Below are positions 1 through 6,684 of a DNA stretch of 64,000 nt, in pieces. Below the pieces are notes generated by a model. The model ran no database searches and had not been told where the DNA came from. It saw nothing but the letters and a program-made list of their open reading frames with translations. The position numbers were made by a program, and so were the translations under genes. Source of the stretch: Sphingomonas jinjuensis (GTDB lineage Bacteria; Pseudomonadota; Alphaproteobacteria; Sphingomonadales; Sphingomonadaceae); assembly GCF_014197105.1 (NCBI RefSeq), contig NZ_JACIEV010000005.1, positions 186,001 through 250,000 of the forward strand, in the 5' to 3' direction. Within the stretch, counting starts at the first letter, position 1; each line of letters opens with the position of its first letter.

Positions 1-162
1 CTCGAAACCGACTGGGTTAAGATGATCCGTCAGAACTGCGCTGGGTGGGTCTTCTACTTCCAAGGCATCGGCGAGATTGTCTGGTCGCTCCGCGTGGGGG
101 TCCGGGATACCAACGGACTGCGCTATCAGGGTTACGTCGCCGGTCGCGACGCGGTGCTCTGA
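1..162 (+). CDS. 3' end of an unidentified, probably phage structural, gene
   Basis: The window opens inside an open frame that runs 53 codons to a TGA at 160-162. The visible C-terminus is rich in Trp, Tyr and Gly, as in compact phage tail or structural proteins, but I recognise no family. It lies on the same strand as the phage lysis-type genes from 999 onward, so a virion role is plausible by position only. The start lies outside the window. Confidence 0.5.
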   Translation, partial: LETDWVKMIRQNCAGWVFYFQGIGEIVWSLRVGVRDTNGLRYQGYVAGRDAVL

Positions 163-181
163 TGCACCGCGCCGCTTAGCC

Positions 182-826
182 TCAGGCGTAGGCTATCTTG
201 GTCGAGCGACGGCGGTAGCGCGCCGTCGCCGCAATCATGCCAAAGCCGACGAGCATCATCGCCCAAGTGGCGGGCTCGGGCACGTCAGGAACCGCGATAA
301 GGCCGACGCGCAGATTTTCGCCCGTGATACGGTCGACCGACACCCTGGCTACGTTGCCGGAATAGTTGATGCTGGTGGTGAGCCCAGCGCTTCCCGCGCT
401 GAAGCTCGAACTACCACTGGAGCAGGTGCTGTCGGCGACGAAGCTCTGAGCCGGCAAGCCGTTTGAGAAATCGCCACAGATCGAGACGCGCGCGCCGAAC
501 TGCACATTGGCCGCGAACTGTTCGCTCGATTGTCCAGACGTGAAAAGCAGCTGGGTCGAGGATGCCGTGACGCTGACCTGATTGGTCTGGCGATCGTAAA
601 AACCGCTGCTCGTCGAGAGTGAGCCCGCGGCACTTGCGGGCAGCAGGAATTGGAAGACGGTGTCGCGCGTCGTAGAGAAGTTGGTCCGGTCCCCTGAGGG
701 GAATCCACGATCTACATTCACCGTCCCGGTGCCGTAGACCGTGTAGAGAAGATATTCAGCAGCGTTGGCTTGCGCCGACGCGAGCAAAGAGGCGCCGACA
801 AGCAGCGCCGTAACGGCGGTTTTCAT
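182..826 (-). CDS. PEP-CTERM (PEPxxWAMM) secreted/sorted protein
   Basis: A 214-residue exported protein. Residues 1-22 form a signal peptide ending in Ala-Asn-Ala. The body is rich in Ser, Thr, Gly and Val, as in beta-rich surface proteins. The C-terminus has the sphingomonad form of the PEP-CTERM sorting tag: P183-E184-P185 followed by TWAMM, a hydrophobic helix and an Arg cluster (YRRR). Such tags direct export, EpsH/XrtA-type sorting and envelope attachment, usually with exopolysaccharide. A purine-rich AGGGG lies upstream of the ATG. The gene points against flanking phage genes, so it may be a cargo (moron) gene. Its exact function is unknown. Confidence 0.85.
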   Translation of the reverse strand: MKTAVTALLVGASLLASAQANAAEYLLYTVYGTGTVNVDRGFPSGDRTNFSTTRDTVFQFLLPASAAGSLSTSSGFYDRQTNQVSVTASSTQLLFTSGQSSEQFAANVQFGARVSICGDFSNGLPAQSFVADSTCSSGSSSFSAGSAGLTTSINYSGNVARVSVDRITGENLRVGLIAVPDVPEPATWAMMLVGFGMIAATARYRRRSTKIAYA

Positions 827-998
827 AATTTAACCCCTGTTTCAGCGAATCGTTGTTCGCCTGCGCGCAAAGCTCAACGGGCGGCCGAGGTTAGTCAACG
901 CGTTAATAACCAACGAATTACCGCCGATTTGGATGATCCCGGATCGGGACACCTGCGGCGTGCGGGTCGCGTCTCTCCCCGCCCTTCAGGAGCACAGC

Positions 999-1532
999 AT
1001 GAGCAACAACAGCTTCGCGGTCCAGGCGGTCGCGAATGGACCGATGACGGTCGCCCCGCCCAGCTTCGACGGCCACGGTTGGCTCGTCGCCATCAATCTC
1101 GCCTGGATGACGACGGCGGCGATCCTCGCCCTGATGCTAGTCGGCAAGCTGGTGAAGGACATGATCCGACACAAGGAGCGCGACGGGTGGCCGGCTCCAG
1201 CCTTTATCTTCCGCCTGATTGGCGTGGTCGGGGCAACCGGGATCGCGATGCGATGCGGCGTCGAAGCCATGTCACTATGGGGATGGGATCCGCTGGAGCC
1301 GGTCACGACGGCCTGGTTCCTGATAGCGAAGCGGCTGACCGACCCGCTGGCGATCAGCTTCGGGCTCGTCTTTCTGACCCTCTACACGCTTTCCGAACCC
1401 GCGATGATTGAGCAGCTCCGCAAAGAGCCGTTCCCGTTGCGAATGTGGCCGCGACTTCGCCTGCTGAAGCGCCCGGCCGCGATCGCATTCCTGGCGCTCG
1501 TCGCCTCCGTTGGCGTGGTGTCCACGCGATGA
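999..1532 (+). CDS. phage-associated membrane protein, unknown function
   Basis: A 177-residue protein with hydrophobic segments near residues 28-48, 65-85, 110-130 and 155-175, so an integral inner-membrane protein. The ATG at 999 is chosen because AGGAG at 988-992 sits six bases before it; an in-frame codon at 933 lacks such a site. The stop overlaps the next start (ATGA at 1529-1532), so the two membrane proteins are probably translated together. Position just before the endolysin suggests a lysis-module role such as a holin partner, but no family is recognised. Confidence 0.6.
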   Translation: MSNNSFAVQAVANGPMTVAPPSFDGHGWLVAINLAWMTTAAILALMLVGKLVKDMIRHKERDGWPAPAFIFRLIGVVGATGIAMRCGVEAMSLWGWDPLEPVTTAWFLIAKRLTDPLAISFGLVFLTLYTLSEPAMIEQLRKEPFPLRMWPRLRLLKRPAAIAFLALVASVGVVSTR

Positions 1533-1936
1533 TGATCAGAGGGGCAATCACCATGGGGGCATTCCTACCGGTCGCCGCGGCTGCGATCGTGCGTGACAAG
1601 GGGGCGACCGTAGCATCTTCGGTGCCGGTCGTTTGGCACGCGCTCGGCTATCCGTTTGAAGCGGGCAGCATGATCGCCGCGCTGTGCGCCTGCGCAGCCG
1701 TCCGCTTCTACGTCGTCCAGACCGCGCGCGAGCAGCATCGCTGGACGATCGACATGCCGGTGACGATCCTCGCCATGATGTTCACAGCCGGTGCAGTGCT
1801 GACCCGGCGTCCTGAGCCGCTCGAGGCGCTGATGACGGGCACCGGGATCGGTGCGCTCGGCGCCGGCATCATCACGATCGCGCTCAGCTGGGTGCGGCGG
1901 AACACGCCGAGCTTTGACGACAAGCCGGTCGAATAA
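1529..1936 (+). CDS. small phage membrane protein, possible holin-like
   Basis: A 135-residue protein with three to four predicted membrane segments and a charged C-terminus. The start ATG at 1529 overlaps the upstream TGA; ATGs at 1532 and 1552 are alternatives. Holins are small, multi-spanning and encoded next to endolysins, and this gene is followed by one at 2040. Without a family match the holin label is only positional. A strong stem-loop (1937-1983) directly follows the stop. Confidence 0.55.
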   Translation: MMIRGAITMGAFLPVAAAAIVRDKGATVASSVPVVWHALGYPFEAGSMIAALCACAAVRFYVVQTAREQHRWTIDMPVTILAMMFTAGAVLTRRPEPLEALMTGTGIGALGAGIITIALSWVRRNTPSFDDKPVE

Positions 1937-1983
1937 GGCGCCCCGCCACCGCCCGCAGTGACACGCAAACCGGGCGGGGCGCC
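1937..1983 (+). terminator. GC-rich stem-loop between membrane protein and endolysin
   Basis: A perfect 11-bp inverted repeat, GGCGCCCCGCC (1937-1947) with GGCGGGGCGCC (1973-1983), and a 25-nt loop. It starts immediately after the upstream stop codon. There is no clear U-tract, so it may attenuate transcription or protect the 3' end rather than act as a full intrinsic terminator. Confidence 0.5.
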
Positions 1984-2039
1984 GAGCGCGCCGCCCAGTC
2001 CGACGCGCGCTCTTGAAGCGTCTATCACAGGAGAACGAC

Positions 2040-2549
2040 ATGGCGAAGGAACCAGCGTGGCTGATCGCCGCGCGGGCGAAGCTCGGCACGCGCGAGGCGG
2101 CCGGCGCGCTCAACAACCCGACGATCCTCGGTTGGGCGAAACGGCTCGGCGCGAAGGTGCTCGGCATCGCCTACAATGCCGACAGCGTGCCTTGGTGCGG
2201 CCTGTTCGCGGCGACCTGCATGACGGACGCCGGGATCACGCCGCCGCCGATCGCGCTGCGCGCCAAGTCGTGGGCGGATTGGCAGGCGCCGATCCGCCCA
2301 GAGCGGCTCGCTCCCGGCGCGGTGCTGGTGTTCCAGCGCGAGGGCGGCGGGCACGTCGGCTTCTATCTGGGCGAGACGCAGACCCATTACGAGGTGCTGG
2401 GCGGCAACCAGGGCGATTGCGTGTCGATAGTCCGCATCGCGAAAAGCCGCTGCATCGCGCGGCGCTGGCCGCGCGGGACGCCGGTGATCGGCGGGCCAGT
2501 GTGGATCGCCGGCGGCCCGGCTCGACCGACCTCCAACAACGAAGCCTGA
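2040..2549 (+). CDS. TIGR02594/CHAP-like endolysin
   Basis: A 169-residue cell-wall hydrolase of the TIGR02594 type, related to NlpC/P60-CHAP cysteine peptidases that cleave peptidoglycan. It opens with the family's 'W...A...LGT.E..G..NNP.IL' pattern. The likely catalytic Cys is C53 in VPWCGLF, the His is H105 in GGGHVGFY, and a polar third residue may be N123 in GGNQGD. No signal peptide is visible, so release would depend on a holin. The ATG at 2040 is preceded by AGGAG at 2029-2033. It is followed within 12 bases by a lipoprotein gene, consistent with a phage lysis cassette. Confidence 0.85.
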   Translation: MAKEPAWLIAARAKLGTREAAGALNNPTILGWAKRLGAKVLGIAYNADSVPWCGLFAATCMTDAGITPPPIALRAKSWADWQAPIRPERLAPGAVLVFQREGGGHVGFYLGETQTHYEVLGGNQGDCVSIVRIAKSRCIARRWPRGTPVIGGPVWIAGGPARPTSNNEA

Positions 2550-2561
2550 AGGAGACGACCC

Positions 2562-2921
2562 ATGAAGCGACTGCTGTCCCTCGCCCTCGCGGCGAGCCTA
2601 TGCGCGTGCACGGCGCTGACAGTGCCGACCGCCCCGCCCTCACCCGCCGCGGTGGCCGACGCGACGAGGATCAACGAGAAGGCGCTCGCCGGCGTCGAGC
2701 TCGCCTACAAGGCGGCGGCGAAAGCCGAGACGCTTGCGCTCGACGCGGGGCTGGTCAGCGCGGCGATGAAGCCGACTCTGCGCCTGGCCGACCAGCAGGC
2801 TTACGCAGCGGTGCGCGCCGCACGTGCCGCATACAAGGCTGGCAACGTCGACAGCTACTCCGCCGCGATTGCGCAGGCGCTGACCGCGATCGGCGCCCTC
2901 GGCAACATGACCCCCACGTAA
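2562..2921 (+). CDS. small lipoprotein of the phage lysis region
   Basis: A 119-residue lipoprotein. A short signal peptide ends in the lipobox L13-C14-A15-C16, so C16 is the likely lipidated Cys. The rest is Ala-rich and helical with charged heptad-like spacing. A GGAG Shine-Dalgarno precedes the ATG. Small lipoproteins directly after an endolysin are often outer-membrane spanins (Rz1-like), but this one is longer than Rz1 and no partner i-spanin is evident, so that role is only a suggestion. Confidence 0.6.
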   Translation: MKRLLSLALAASLCACTALTVPTAPPSPAAVADATRINEKALAGVELAYKAAAKAETLALDAGLVSAAMKPTLRLADQQAYAAVRAARAAYKAGNVDSYSAAIAQALTAIGALGNMTPT

Positions 2922-2933
2922 GGAGAATGGACG

Positions 2934-3122
2934 ATGGACCTCGAGAAGATCCTCAAGCTGATCGGCACCGCGCAGGCTGCCTTTGCCGCCGCGGTCGACA
3001 TCGCGGCGGAAGCCGGCGCGGTGCTGAGCGAGGCTGACCAAGGCAAGCTACGCCAGCGTCTGGCGTCGCTGGCGGCCGAGAACGACGCCTCGCACGCTGC
3101 GCTTCAGGCGCGGCTTGCCTGA
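2934..3122 (+). CDS. 62-residue helical phage protein, unknown function
   Basis: A small Ala-rich, largely helical protein with no Cys. AGGAG lies about eight bases before the ATG at 2934, and the gene follows the lipoprotein by 12 bases, so it is the last gene of the rightward lysis-type operon. A hydrophobic stretch near residues 9-30 could associate with the membrane. No family is recognised. A stem-loop (3127-3158) follows the stop. Confidence 0.55.
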   Translation: MDLEKILKLIGTAQAAFAAAVDIAAEAGAVLSEADQGKLRQRLASLAAENDASHAALQARLA

Positions 3123-3126
3123 CCCA

Positions 3127-3158
3127 TAGGGCCGGCTGCGTTCGCGCGGTCGGCCCTA
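3127..3158. terminator. bidirectional stem-loop between lysis operon and hicAB
   Basis: TAGGGCCG at 3127-3134 pairs perfectly with CGGCCCTA at 3151-3158. It lies between two convergent gene ends, the 62-residue phage gene stopping at 3122 and hicB stopping at 3160. No long U-run follows on either strand. Confidence 0.55.
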
Positions 3159-3159
3159 C

Positions 3160-3615
3160 TCAGACGCTGACGTGAACCGGCCGCTCGCCGAACCCGACAA
3201 CCTCACGCATTTCGATCAGATACTTGCCGCCTGCCACCGCCGCTGCATGTTCCAGCTGCTCGACGGTCGACGCGTGCGTCAGGTCGAGCAGGCGATCGAT
3301 CTGGCGGGGATTGAGCGACATGCCCCGTGCGAGGTCCGCCTTGCGCCATCCGCGCGCGCGCATCCGCTGATAGATGCCGACCTTCAGCGCGGCGAGCAGG
3401 CTGAGGCTAACAACCGGGCGCCCGTTCGCATCTGACGGCGCGGGAATGTCGCGGCGATCGGTGATGTAGGCGTTAAGCGCGGTTTCCAGCGCGTCCTGCG
3501 CCTGAAGCAGTGCGTCGTCGGCATCATCGCCGAACGACGACGCTTCGGGGACGTCGGGGAAGGTTACCATCACGGTGTCGTTGTCGTCGGGGGTTAGTTC
3601 AACCGGGTACTGCAT
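3160..3615 (-). CDS. hicB: HicB-type antitoxin
   Basis: A 151-residue antitoxin. The N-terminus shows the HicB partial RNase-H-like fold pattern (MQYPVEL, then VTFPDVPEASSFGDD, then ALETALNAYI). Residues after about 75 carry a helix-turn-helix that would bind its own operator. The ATG at 3615 is chosen because AAGGAGGG sits five bases upstream; in-frame ATGs at 3636 and 3648 lack this. It lies directly downstream of hicA on the same strand, the usual toxin-antitoxin order. It should neutralise HicA by protein contact and repress the operon. Confidence 0.85.
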   Translation of the reverse strand: MQYPVELTPDDNDTVMVTFPDVPEASSFGDDADDALLQAQDALETALNAYITDRRDIPAPSDANGRPVVSLSLLAALKVGIYQRMRARGWRKADLARGMSLNPRQIDRLLDLTHASTVEQLEHAAAVAGGKYLIEMREVVGFGERPVHVSV

Positions 3616-3644
3616 TTTGCCCTCCTTGGCATTCATGGCGGGGA

Positions 3645-3827
3645 TCATTCGATCCCCAAGTCTTTCTTGATTTTCCGCATCAGCCCGGTGCCGAGTTGCT
3701 TGGCCCCGCCGTGCTGCGGGAGGACCGATATGCGGCCCTCGCGACGGCAGATCAGGTGGCCGCCCTTGCCCGACTCGAAGGTGGTGCCCTGCTTGGCGAG
3801 GTAGCGGCGGAACTGATCGCTGTTCAT
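3645..3827 (-). CDS. hicA: HicA-type mRNA interferase toxin
   Basis: A 60-residue HicA toxin with the double-stranded-RNA-binding-like fold. The family signature is clear: a short helix (SDQFRRYLAKQG), then GKGGHLICRR with the likely catalytic H24, and the C-terminal 'GTGLMRKIKKDLGI'. Active HicA cleaves mRNA. The ATG at 3827 has no obvious ribosome-binding site. A promoter predicted at 3834-3862 would start transcription at or within a base of this ATG, so the message may be leaderless. The antitoxin gene follows after a 29-base gap. Confidence 0.85.
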   Translation of the reverse strand: MNSDQFRRYLAKQGTTFESGKGGHLICRREGRISVLPQHGGAKQLGTGLMRKIKKDLGIE

Positions 3828-3833
3828 GCAGCC

Positions 3834-3862
3834 GTTATAGACACGAACGTCTATGCCGGCAA
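3834..3862 (-). promoter_or_regulatory. hicA promoter, probably leaderless
   Basis: On the minus strand, TTGCCG (3862-3857) is followed after exactly 17 nt by TATAAC (3839-3834), a good sigma-70 pair. The expected start site, six to seven bases downstream, falls at about 3827, the A of the hicA ATG. An inverted repeat occupies the spacer and -10 region. Confidence 0.55.
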
Positions 3863-3884
3863 TTGAAAAGAGACATATCTGTCT
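3837..3884. promoter_or_regulatory. paired inverted repeats, candidate HicB operators
   Basis: ATAGAC (3837-3842) and GTCTAT (3849-3854) form a 6-bp inverted repeat with a 6-nt spacer, lying between the -35 and -10 of hicA. A second repeat, AGACA (3871-3875) with TGTCT (3880-3884), shares the GTCT half-site just upstream. The placement fits autorepression by the HicB helix-turn-helix. Binding is inferred. Confidence 0.45.
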
Positions 3885-3945
3885 ATTTTCTTCGCGCGCC
3901 GTATAGGCCGCGGGTGATGCCGGCGGCCACCGGCAGAGCCGACGA

Positions 3946-4008
3946 GGGGTAGAGACCCCCGTCACGACCGGGCGGCAACGCCGGTCATCCCGCCCCGCTT
4001 GCGCGGGA
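3946..4008 (+). promoter_or_regulatory. three tandem hairpins in the leader of the mom-like gene
   Basis: Three perfect stems follow one another before the GTG at 4031: GGGGT/ACCCC (3946-3950, 3955-3959), GACCGG/CCGGTC (3966-3971, 3981-3986) and TCCCGC/GCGGGA (3988-3993, 4003-4008). In phage Mu, mom is controlled through RNA structure over its translation start as well as at transcription. A comparable role here is inference, and GC-rich DNA yields hairpins by chance. Confidence 0.3.
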
Positions 4009-4030
4009 CGGCATCGATGGAACCGAGACA

Positions 4031-4786
4031 GTGGAGAATTTGCTAAGCGTCGGGCTCCCGGCGTTGGATTTCGCGCGCCCGCGTGGCGCGGCGGGTGAGG
4101 GTATCGGCTATCTATTCGCCCATAGCGAGGGCGACGCGATCGGCTTCGGTGACGAGGCGTTCGCCGTCGCGCTGCTCGATCGCCAGATCGCAAACGGCAT
4201 CATCATAGCCAATCACTATAGCCGGCGCGTCTATCGCGCATCGACGCTTCACCTGGGCGTCTGGATTGATCGGCGGCTGGTGGGCGTGCTGCAATACGGC
4301 TTCGCTATGAACCCCGCCTCAGCCGGGAGCGTCGTCACCGGCACCGCCATGAACGAATATCTCGAACTCAACCGCATGTGGCTCGACGACGCCGCACCAC
4401 GCAACAGCGAGAGCAAGGCGCTGGCCTATTCGATCCGGCTGATCCGCCGCGTGCGGCCGGCCGTGAAATGGATACAGTCGTTCGCTGACGAGCGCTGCGG
4501 GCTGTTCGGCACCGTCTACCAAGCGGCGGGCTTTACCTTCCACGGCGAGCATCAGGGCCGATTCTGGGAACTCGATGGCGAGTGGTATCATGACAGCCTA
4601 ATGTCCAACAGCCGGACGGCGTCGAGCCCCCGCGCGTCGCACCTACGTTCCAACCGCAATCGCGCGGTGGCACACCGGCTTCGTCAGTTCCGATACCTGC
4701 GGTTCCTCAAGCCGAGGTTCGCTCGCGGCTGTCGCTATCCGGCGCTGCCCTTTCCCAAGCCGGCCTATGAACAGCCGCCAGCCTAG
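4031..4786 (+). CDS. Mom-like DNA adenine modification protein
   Basis: A 251-residue protein resembling the Mom family of phages such as Mu. Mom has a GNAT-like fold and converts adenines in phage DNA to a methylcarbamoylated form that resists host restriction. Family-like stretches include IIANHYSRRVY, LGVWIDRRLVGVLQYG, EYLELNRMWL, the 'APRNSESKALAYSI' block and WIQSFADERCG. It ends with the basic 'LRQFRYLRFLKPRF' tail usual in these proteins. The only plausible starts are GTG at 4031 or TTG at 4040, unlike most neighbours, and a structured leader precedes them. It is oriented away from hicAB. Exact chemistry cannot be read from sequence. Confidence 0.8.
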   Translation: MENLLSVGLPALDFARPRGAAGEGIGYLFAHSEGDAIGFGDEAFAVALLDRQIANGIIIANHYSRRVYRASTLHLGVWIDRRLVGVLQYGFAMNPASAGSVVTGTAMNEYLELNRMWLDDAAPRNSESKALAYSIRLIRRVRPAVKWIQSFADERCGLFGTVYQAAGFTFHGEHQGRFWELDGEWYHDSLMSNSRTASSPRASHLRSNRNRAVAHRLRQFRYLRFLKPRFARGCRYPALPFPKPAYEQPPA

Positions 4787-4971
4787 CGACGCGGGTGCGC
4801 AAACCATTTCCCTTCGAGCGCTGCCTCAAAGGTCCAGTTCGGATCATAAGCAGGTTCTTGGTGGTGAGAGGACGGCCCCGGTCGCCGCCCTATTGGTCGC
4901 CGGGTCGTTGTGACAGTAACGCTGGGGACGTGCCTGATGCTGCCATCGGGGAACTCGACTGGCACGGTCAT
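4783..4971 (-). CDS. 62-residue hypothetical protein
   Basis: A small Arg/Pro-rich protein that begins MTVPVEFPDGS. The ATG at 4971 is chosen over an upstream one at 5019 because AAGGAG lies seven bases before it. Its stop overlaps the mom-like stop on the other strand by four bases. No family is recognised; small accessory proteins of this kind are common in the early region of prophages. Confidence 0.5.
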   Translation of the reverse strand: MTVPVEFPDGSIRHVPSVTVTTTRRPIGRRPGPSSHHQEPAYDPNWTFEAALEGKWFAHPRR

Positions 4972-5125
4972 GGCGCTTCTCCTTATCGTCTGCGACCATA
5001 TCGGAGCAGTTGCAGTCAAAGAAAAGCAGTGGCAGCAGCTGCTTATGCGGCCCGTCCATCGGACGAGCGCGGTACCCCCGCGTGCGAGGACGGTGCGACC
5101 CCGTCGGGCCGCTCCATCATTTCGG

Positions 5126-5398
5126 TTAGATCCAGGCCGGCACGATTGATGGCTTCGCAGCCTCGGCGACCTTCTTCTGCCACGGCGCTACGCTGATGTC
5201 GTTCCCGCCGAACCGGCGAGCCTTCTCACGCCATTGCTCGCGGTCGGCAACAGGCAGCTGGTCCCACGTGGGGCCGCCGCTCACCCATCCGCGATAGATC
5301 GCGCTGGCGAACTCGTCCTCCAGCGGGTGCTTCATGTCGGGCACTTTCGTGAACATCGAGATCGATCGCCAGTCCATCGCGTCACGAGAACAGATCAT
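5126..5398 (-). CDS. 90-residue hypothetical phage protein
   Basis: The core, 'DEFASAIYRGWVSGGPTWDQLPVADREQW', resembles short uncharacterised proteins seen repeatedly in proteobacterial prophages. It is acidic and Trp-rich with no membrane segment. The start is uncertain: ATG at 5398 gives 90 residues, while the ATG at 5335 (MKHPLEDEF) gives 69 and begins just where similarity to such proteins usually starts. Neither has a strong ribosome-binding site. No function is assigned. Confidence 0.5.
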   Translation of the reverse strand: MICSRDAMDWRSISMFTKVPDMKHPLEDEFASAIYRGWVSGGPTWDQLPVADREQWREKARRFGGNDISVAPWQKKVAEAAKPSIVPAWI

Positions 5399-5409
5399 GA
5401 CCGATTCGG

Positions 5410-6045
5410 CTAGGCGTCTCTTCCCCGTGTCGGAAACACCGGGCCGCGCATGGTCATCGCCGCAGCTGGATAGGGCCGTTGCAGCGCCCTCACCTCGTCA
5501 AGACCGCCACGCAGCCAGGTCGTCCAGTCCCCCTCATGCACAATCGTGATCATCGCCTTCGGGTGGATCGGCTCGACCAGCTCGTTCGCGTCGCAAGTGA
5601 CCATCGCGAAGCCATCGCCGGCGGCGGTCCGCTGCCAGAAGCCGGCGACGGCGAACACCGGCTGGTCCATGACGCTGAACCACATCTCACCTTTCAGCGG
5701 CTTCTTGCCGTCCCCCAGGTCGTGCCGCTCCGGCGTGAACTCGGCGAACTCGGTCAGCGGCACGAGGCAGCGATTCTCCGGACGCTCCGCCAACCGCGCC
5801 CATTGCGGAAGCGCCAGGTTGCGGACGTTCGTCATGAACCACTTGGCCTGCCCGCCAAGGACGTCCCAGTTCATCACGTCGACGCCGCGCTCGCCCGCTT
5901 CCTCGCGGATGACATAGGCGCGCTTGTTGGGCCGCAGCTCCTGCGGGTTGAAGGTGTTGTCACGCGGTCGATCGGTGAGCCAGCCGCCACCGAAGCGCTC
6001 GTGGAGCGTCTCCGGCTCGCCGGCGAAGCGGGCGCGATTGCACAT
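5410..6045 (-). CDS. SRAP-domain protein (YedK/HMCES-like), prophage copy
   Basis: A 211-residue SOS-response-associated peptidase. These proteins form a covalent link to abasic sites in single-stranded DNA through the N-terminal Cys after Met removal; here the ORF begins MCNRA, so C2 is in place. Other family blocks are FNPQELRPNK, MNWDVLGG, the Asn-bearing NVRNL, the glutamate in TEFAEFTPE, and HPKAMITIVHE, where the usual H-x-R-M-P block is altered. The start at 6045 is fixed by C2. It lies two bases after a 33-residue membrane protein gene and is the last gene of a coupled leftward operon. Confidence 0.85.
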   Translation of the reverse strand: MCNRARFAGEPETLHERFGGGWLTDRPRDNTFNPQELRPNKRAYVIREEAGERGVDVMNWDVLGGQAKWFMTNVRNLALPQWARLAERPENRCLVPLTEFAEFTPERHDLGDGKKPLKGEMWFSVMDQPVFAVAGFWQRTAAGDGFAMVTCDANELVEPIHPKAMITIVHEGDWTTWLRGGLDEVRALQRPYPAAAMTMRGPVFPTRGRDA

Positions 6046-6047
6046 CG

Positions 6048-6149
6048 TCAGCCGAGCCAGTGAACGAGGGCGAGCACGCCGGAGGCCAGCCCCGCTGTCG
6101 CCAGGACGGCGCACGCCGCGACCTCGAGCCACACCGCATCTTCGCTCAC
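6048..6149 (-). CDS. 33-residue single-pass membrane peptide
   Basis: A GTG start at 6149-6147 overlaps the TGA of the upstream helix-turn-helix gene (GTGA). The peptide is almost one hydrophobic helix (residues 6-31) with an acidic N-terminus. The SRAP gene starts two bases after its stop. The overlaps on both sides support translation, though the peptide is too short for family recognition. Confidence 0.45.
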   Translation of the reverse strand: MSEDAVWLEVAACAVLATAGLASGVLALVHWLG

Positions 6150-6382
6150 GGCTGACCCGGTTCCCACGGATCTCTCGCGCCGAGCTGGCGCTCGTTCACC
6201 TGAAAGCGCTTCGCCAGCCACAGACGGTCGGCGGGGTCGAGGAACTTGGGCGATCCGCGCGTCGCCCACTGCTGGAGGTACGAGACGTTCCGCCCCATCT
6301 CGATCGACAGCGCGGCCAAGCTGGTGCCGTGCTCGCGCGCGAGGTCGACCAGCCGAGAGCGGCCCTTGTCCTCGTCGGTCAC
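6146..6382 (-). CDS. small helix-turn-helix protein
   Basis: A 78-residue protein whose residues 14-45 (LAREHGTSLAALSIEMGRNVSYLQQW) read as a lambda-repressor-like helix-turn-helix, followed by a basic helical end. The GTG start overlaps the TGA of the upstream 47-residue gene, and its own stop overlaps the next GTG. It may regulate the operon or phage genes, but the target is unknown. There is no C-terminal peptidase domain as in full CI repressors. Confidence 0.6.
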   Translation of the reverse strand: MTDEDKGRSRLVDLAREHGTSLAALSIEMGRNVSYLQQWATRGSPKFLDPADRLWLAKRFQVNERQLGARDPWEPGQP

Positions 6383-6522
6383 GCACGCTGCTCGGCCGCC
6401 GCGGCGATCGCCCGCAGATCGTCGGCCGTCAGCTCGCTCTCCTCGTCGACCAAGTCGCCTTCGTTAAACGTCGCCAGGAAGCGGCGAAGGTGGTCAAGGG
6501 CGGTAGCGAGATCGTCGTTCAT
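6379..6522 (-). CDS. 47-residue acidic hypothetical protein
   Basis: An open frame starting ATG at 6522 (MNDDLATALDHL) and ending in a TGA that overlaps the next gene's GTG. It is strongly acidic and helical. The four-base overlap with a plausible helix-turn-helix gene is the main evidence. It is the first gene of a four-gene leftward operon that ends with SRAP. Function unknown. Confidence 0.45.
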   Translation of the reverse strand: MNDDLATALDHLRRFLATFNEGDLVDEESELTADDLRAIAAAAEQRA

Positions 6523-6556
6523 TTCAGCAGCCTAGCTCCGGATCGCGCTTCATCAA

Positions 6557-6595
6557 GGGGTATGCCACCATACTTGGGGGTATCGGTGGGGGTAT
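6557..6595 (+). repeat. three GGGGTAT direct repeats, possible integrase arm sites
   Basis: GGGGTAT occurs at 6557-6563, 6577-6583 and 6589-6595, with 20- and 12-base periods, in the last non-coding stretch of the phage-like region. Short tandem sites of this kind are often arm-type binding sites for tyrosine recombinases near an attachment site. No integrase is in the window, so this is an inference from position. Confidence 0.35.
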
Positions 6596-6684
6596 TCTCA
6601 GAGGTTCAGCCATAAGGAATGGCAGAAAACAGCCGTAGCGCGGGATGAGTCCGATAGGTGCCGGGCCCACCACTTCCCGCCCCG

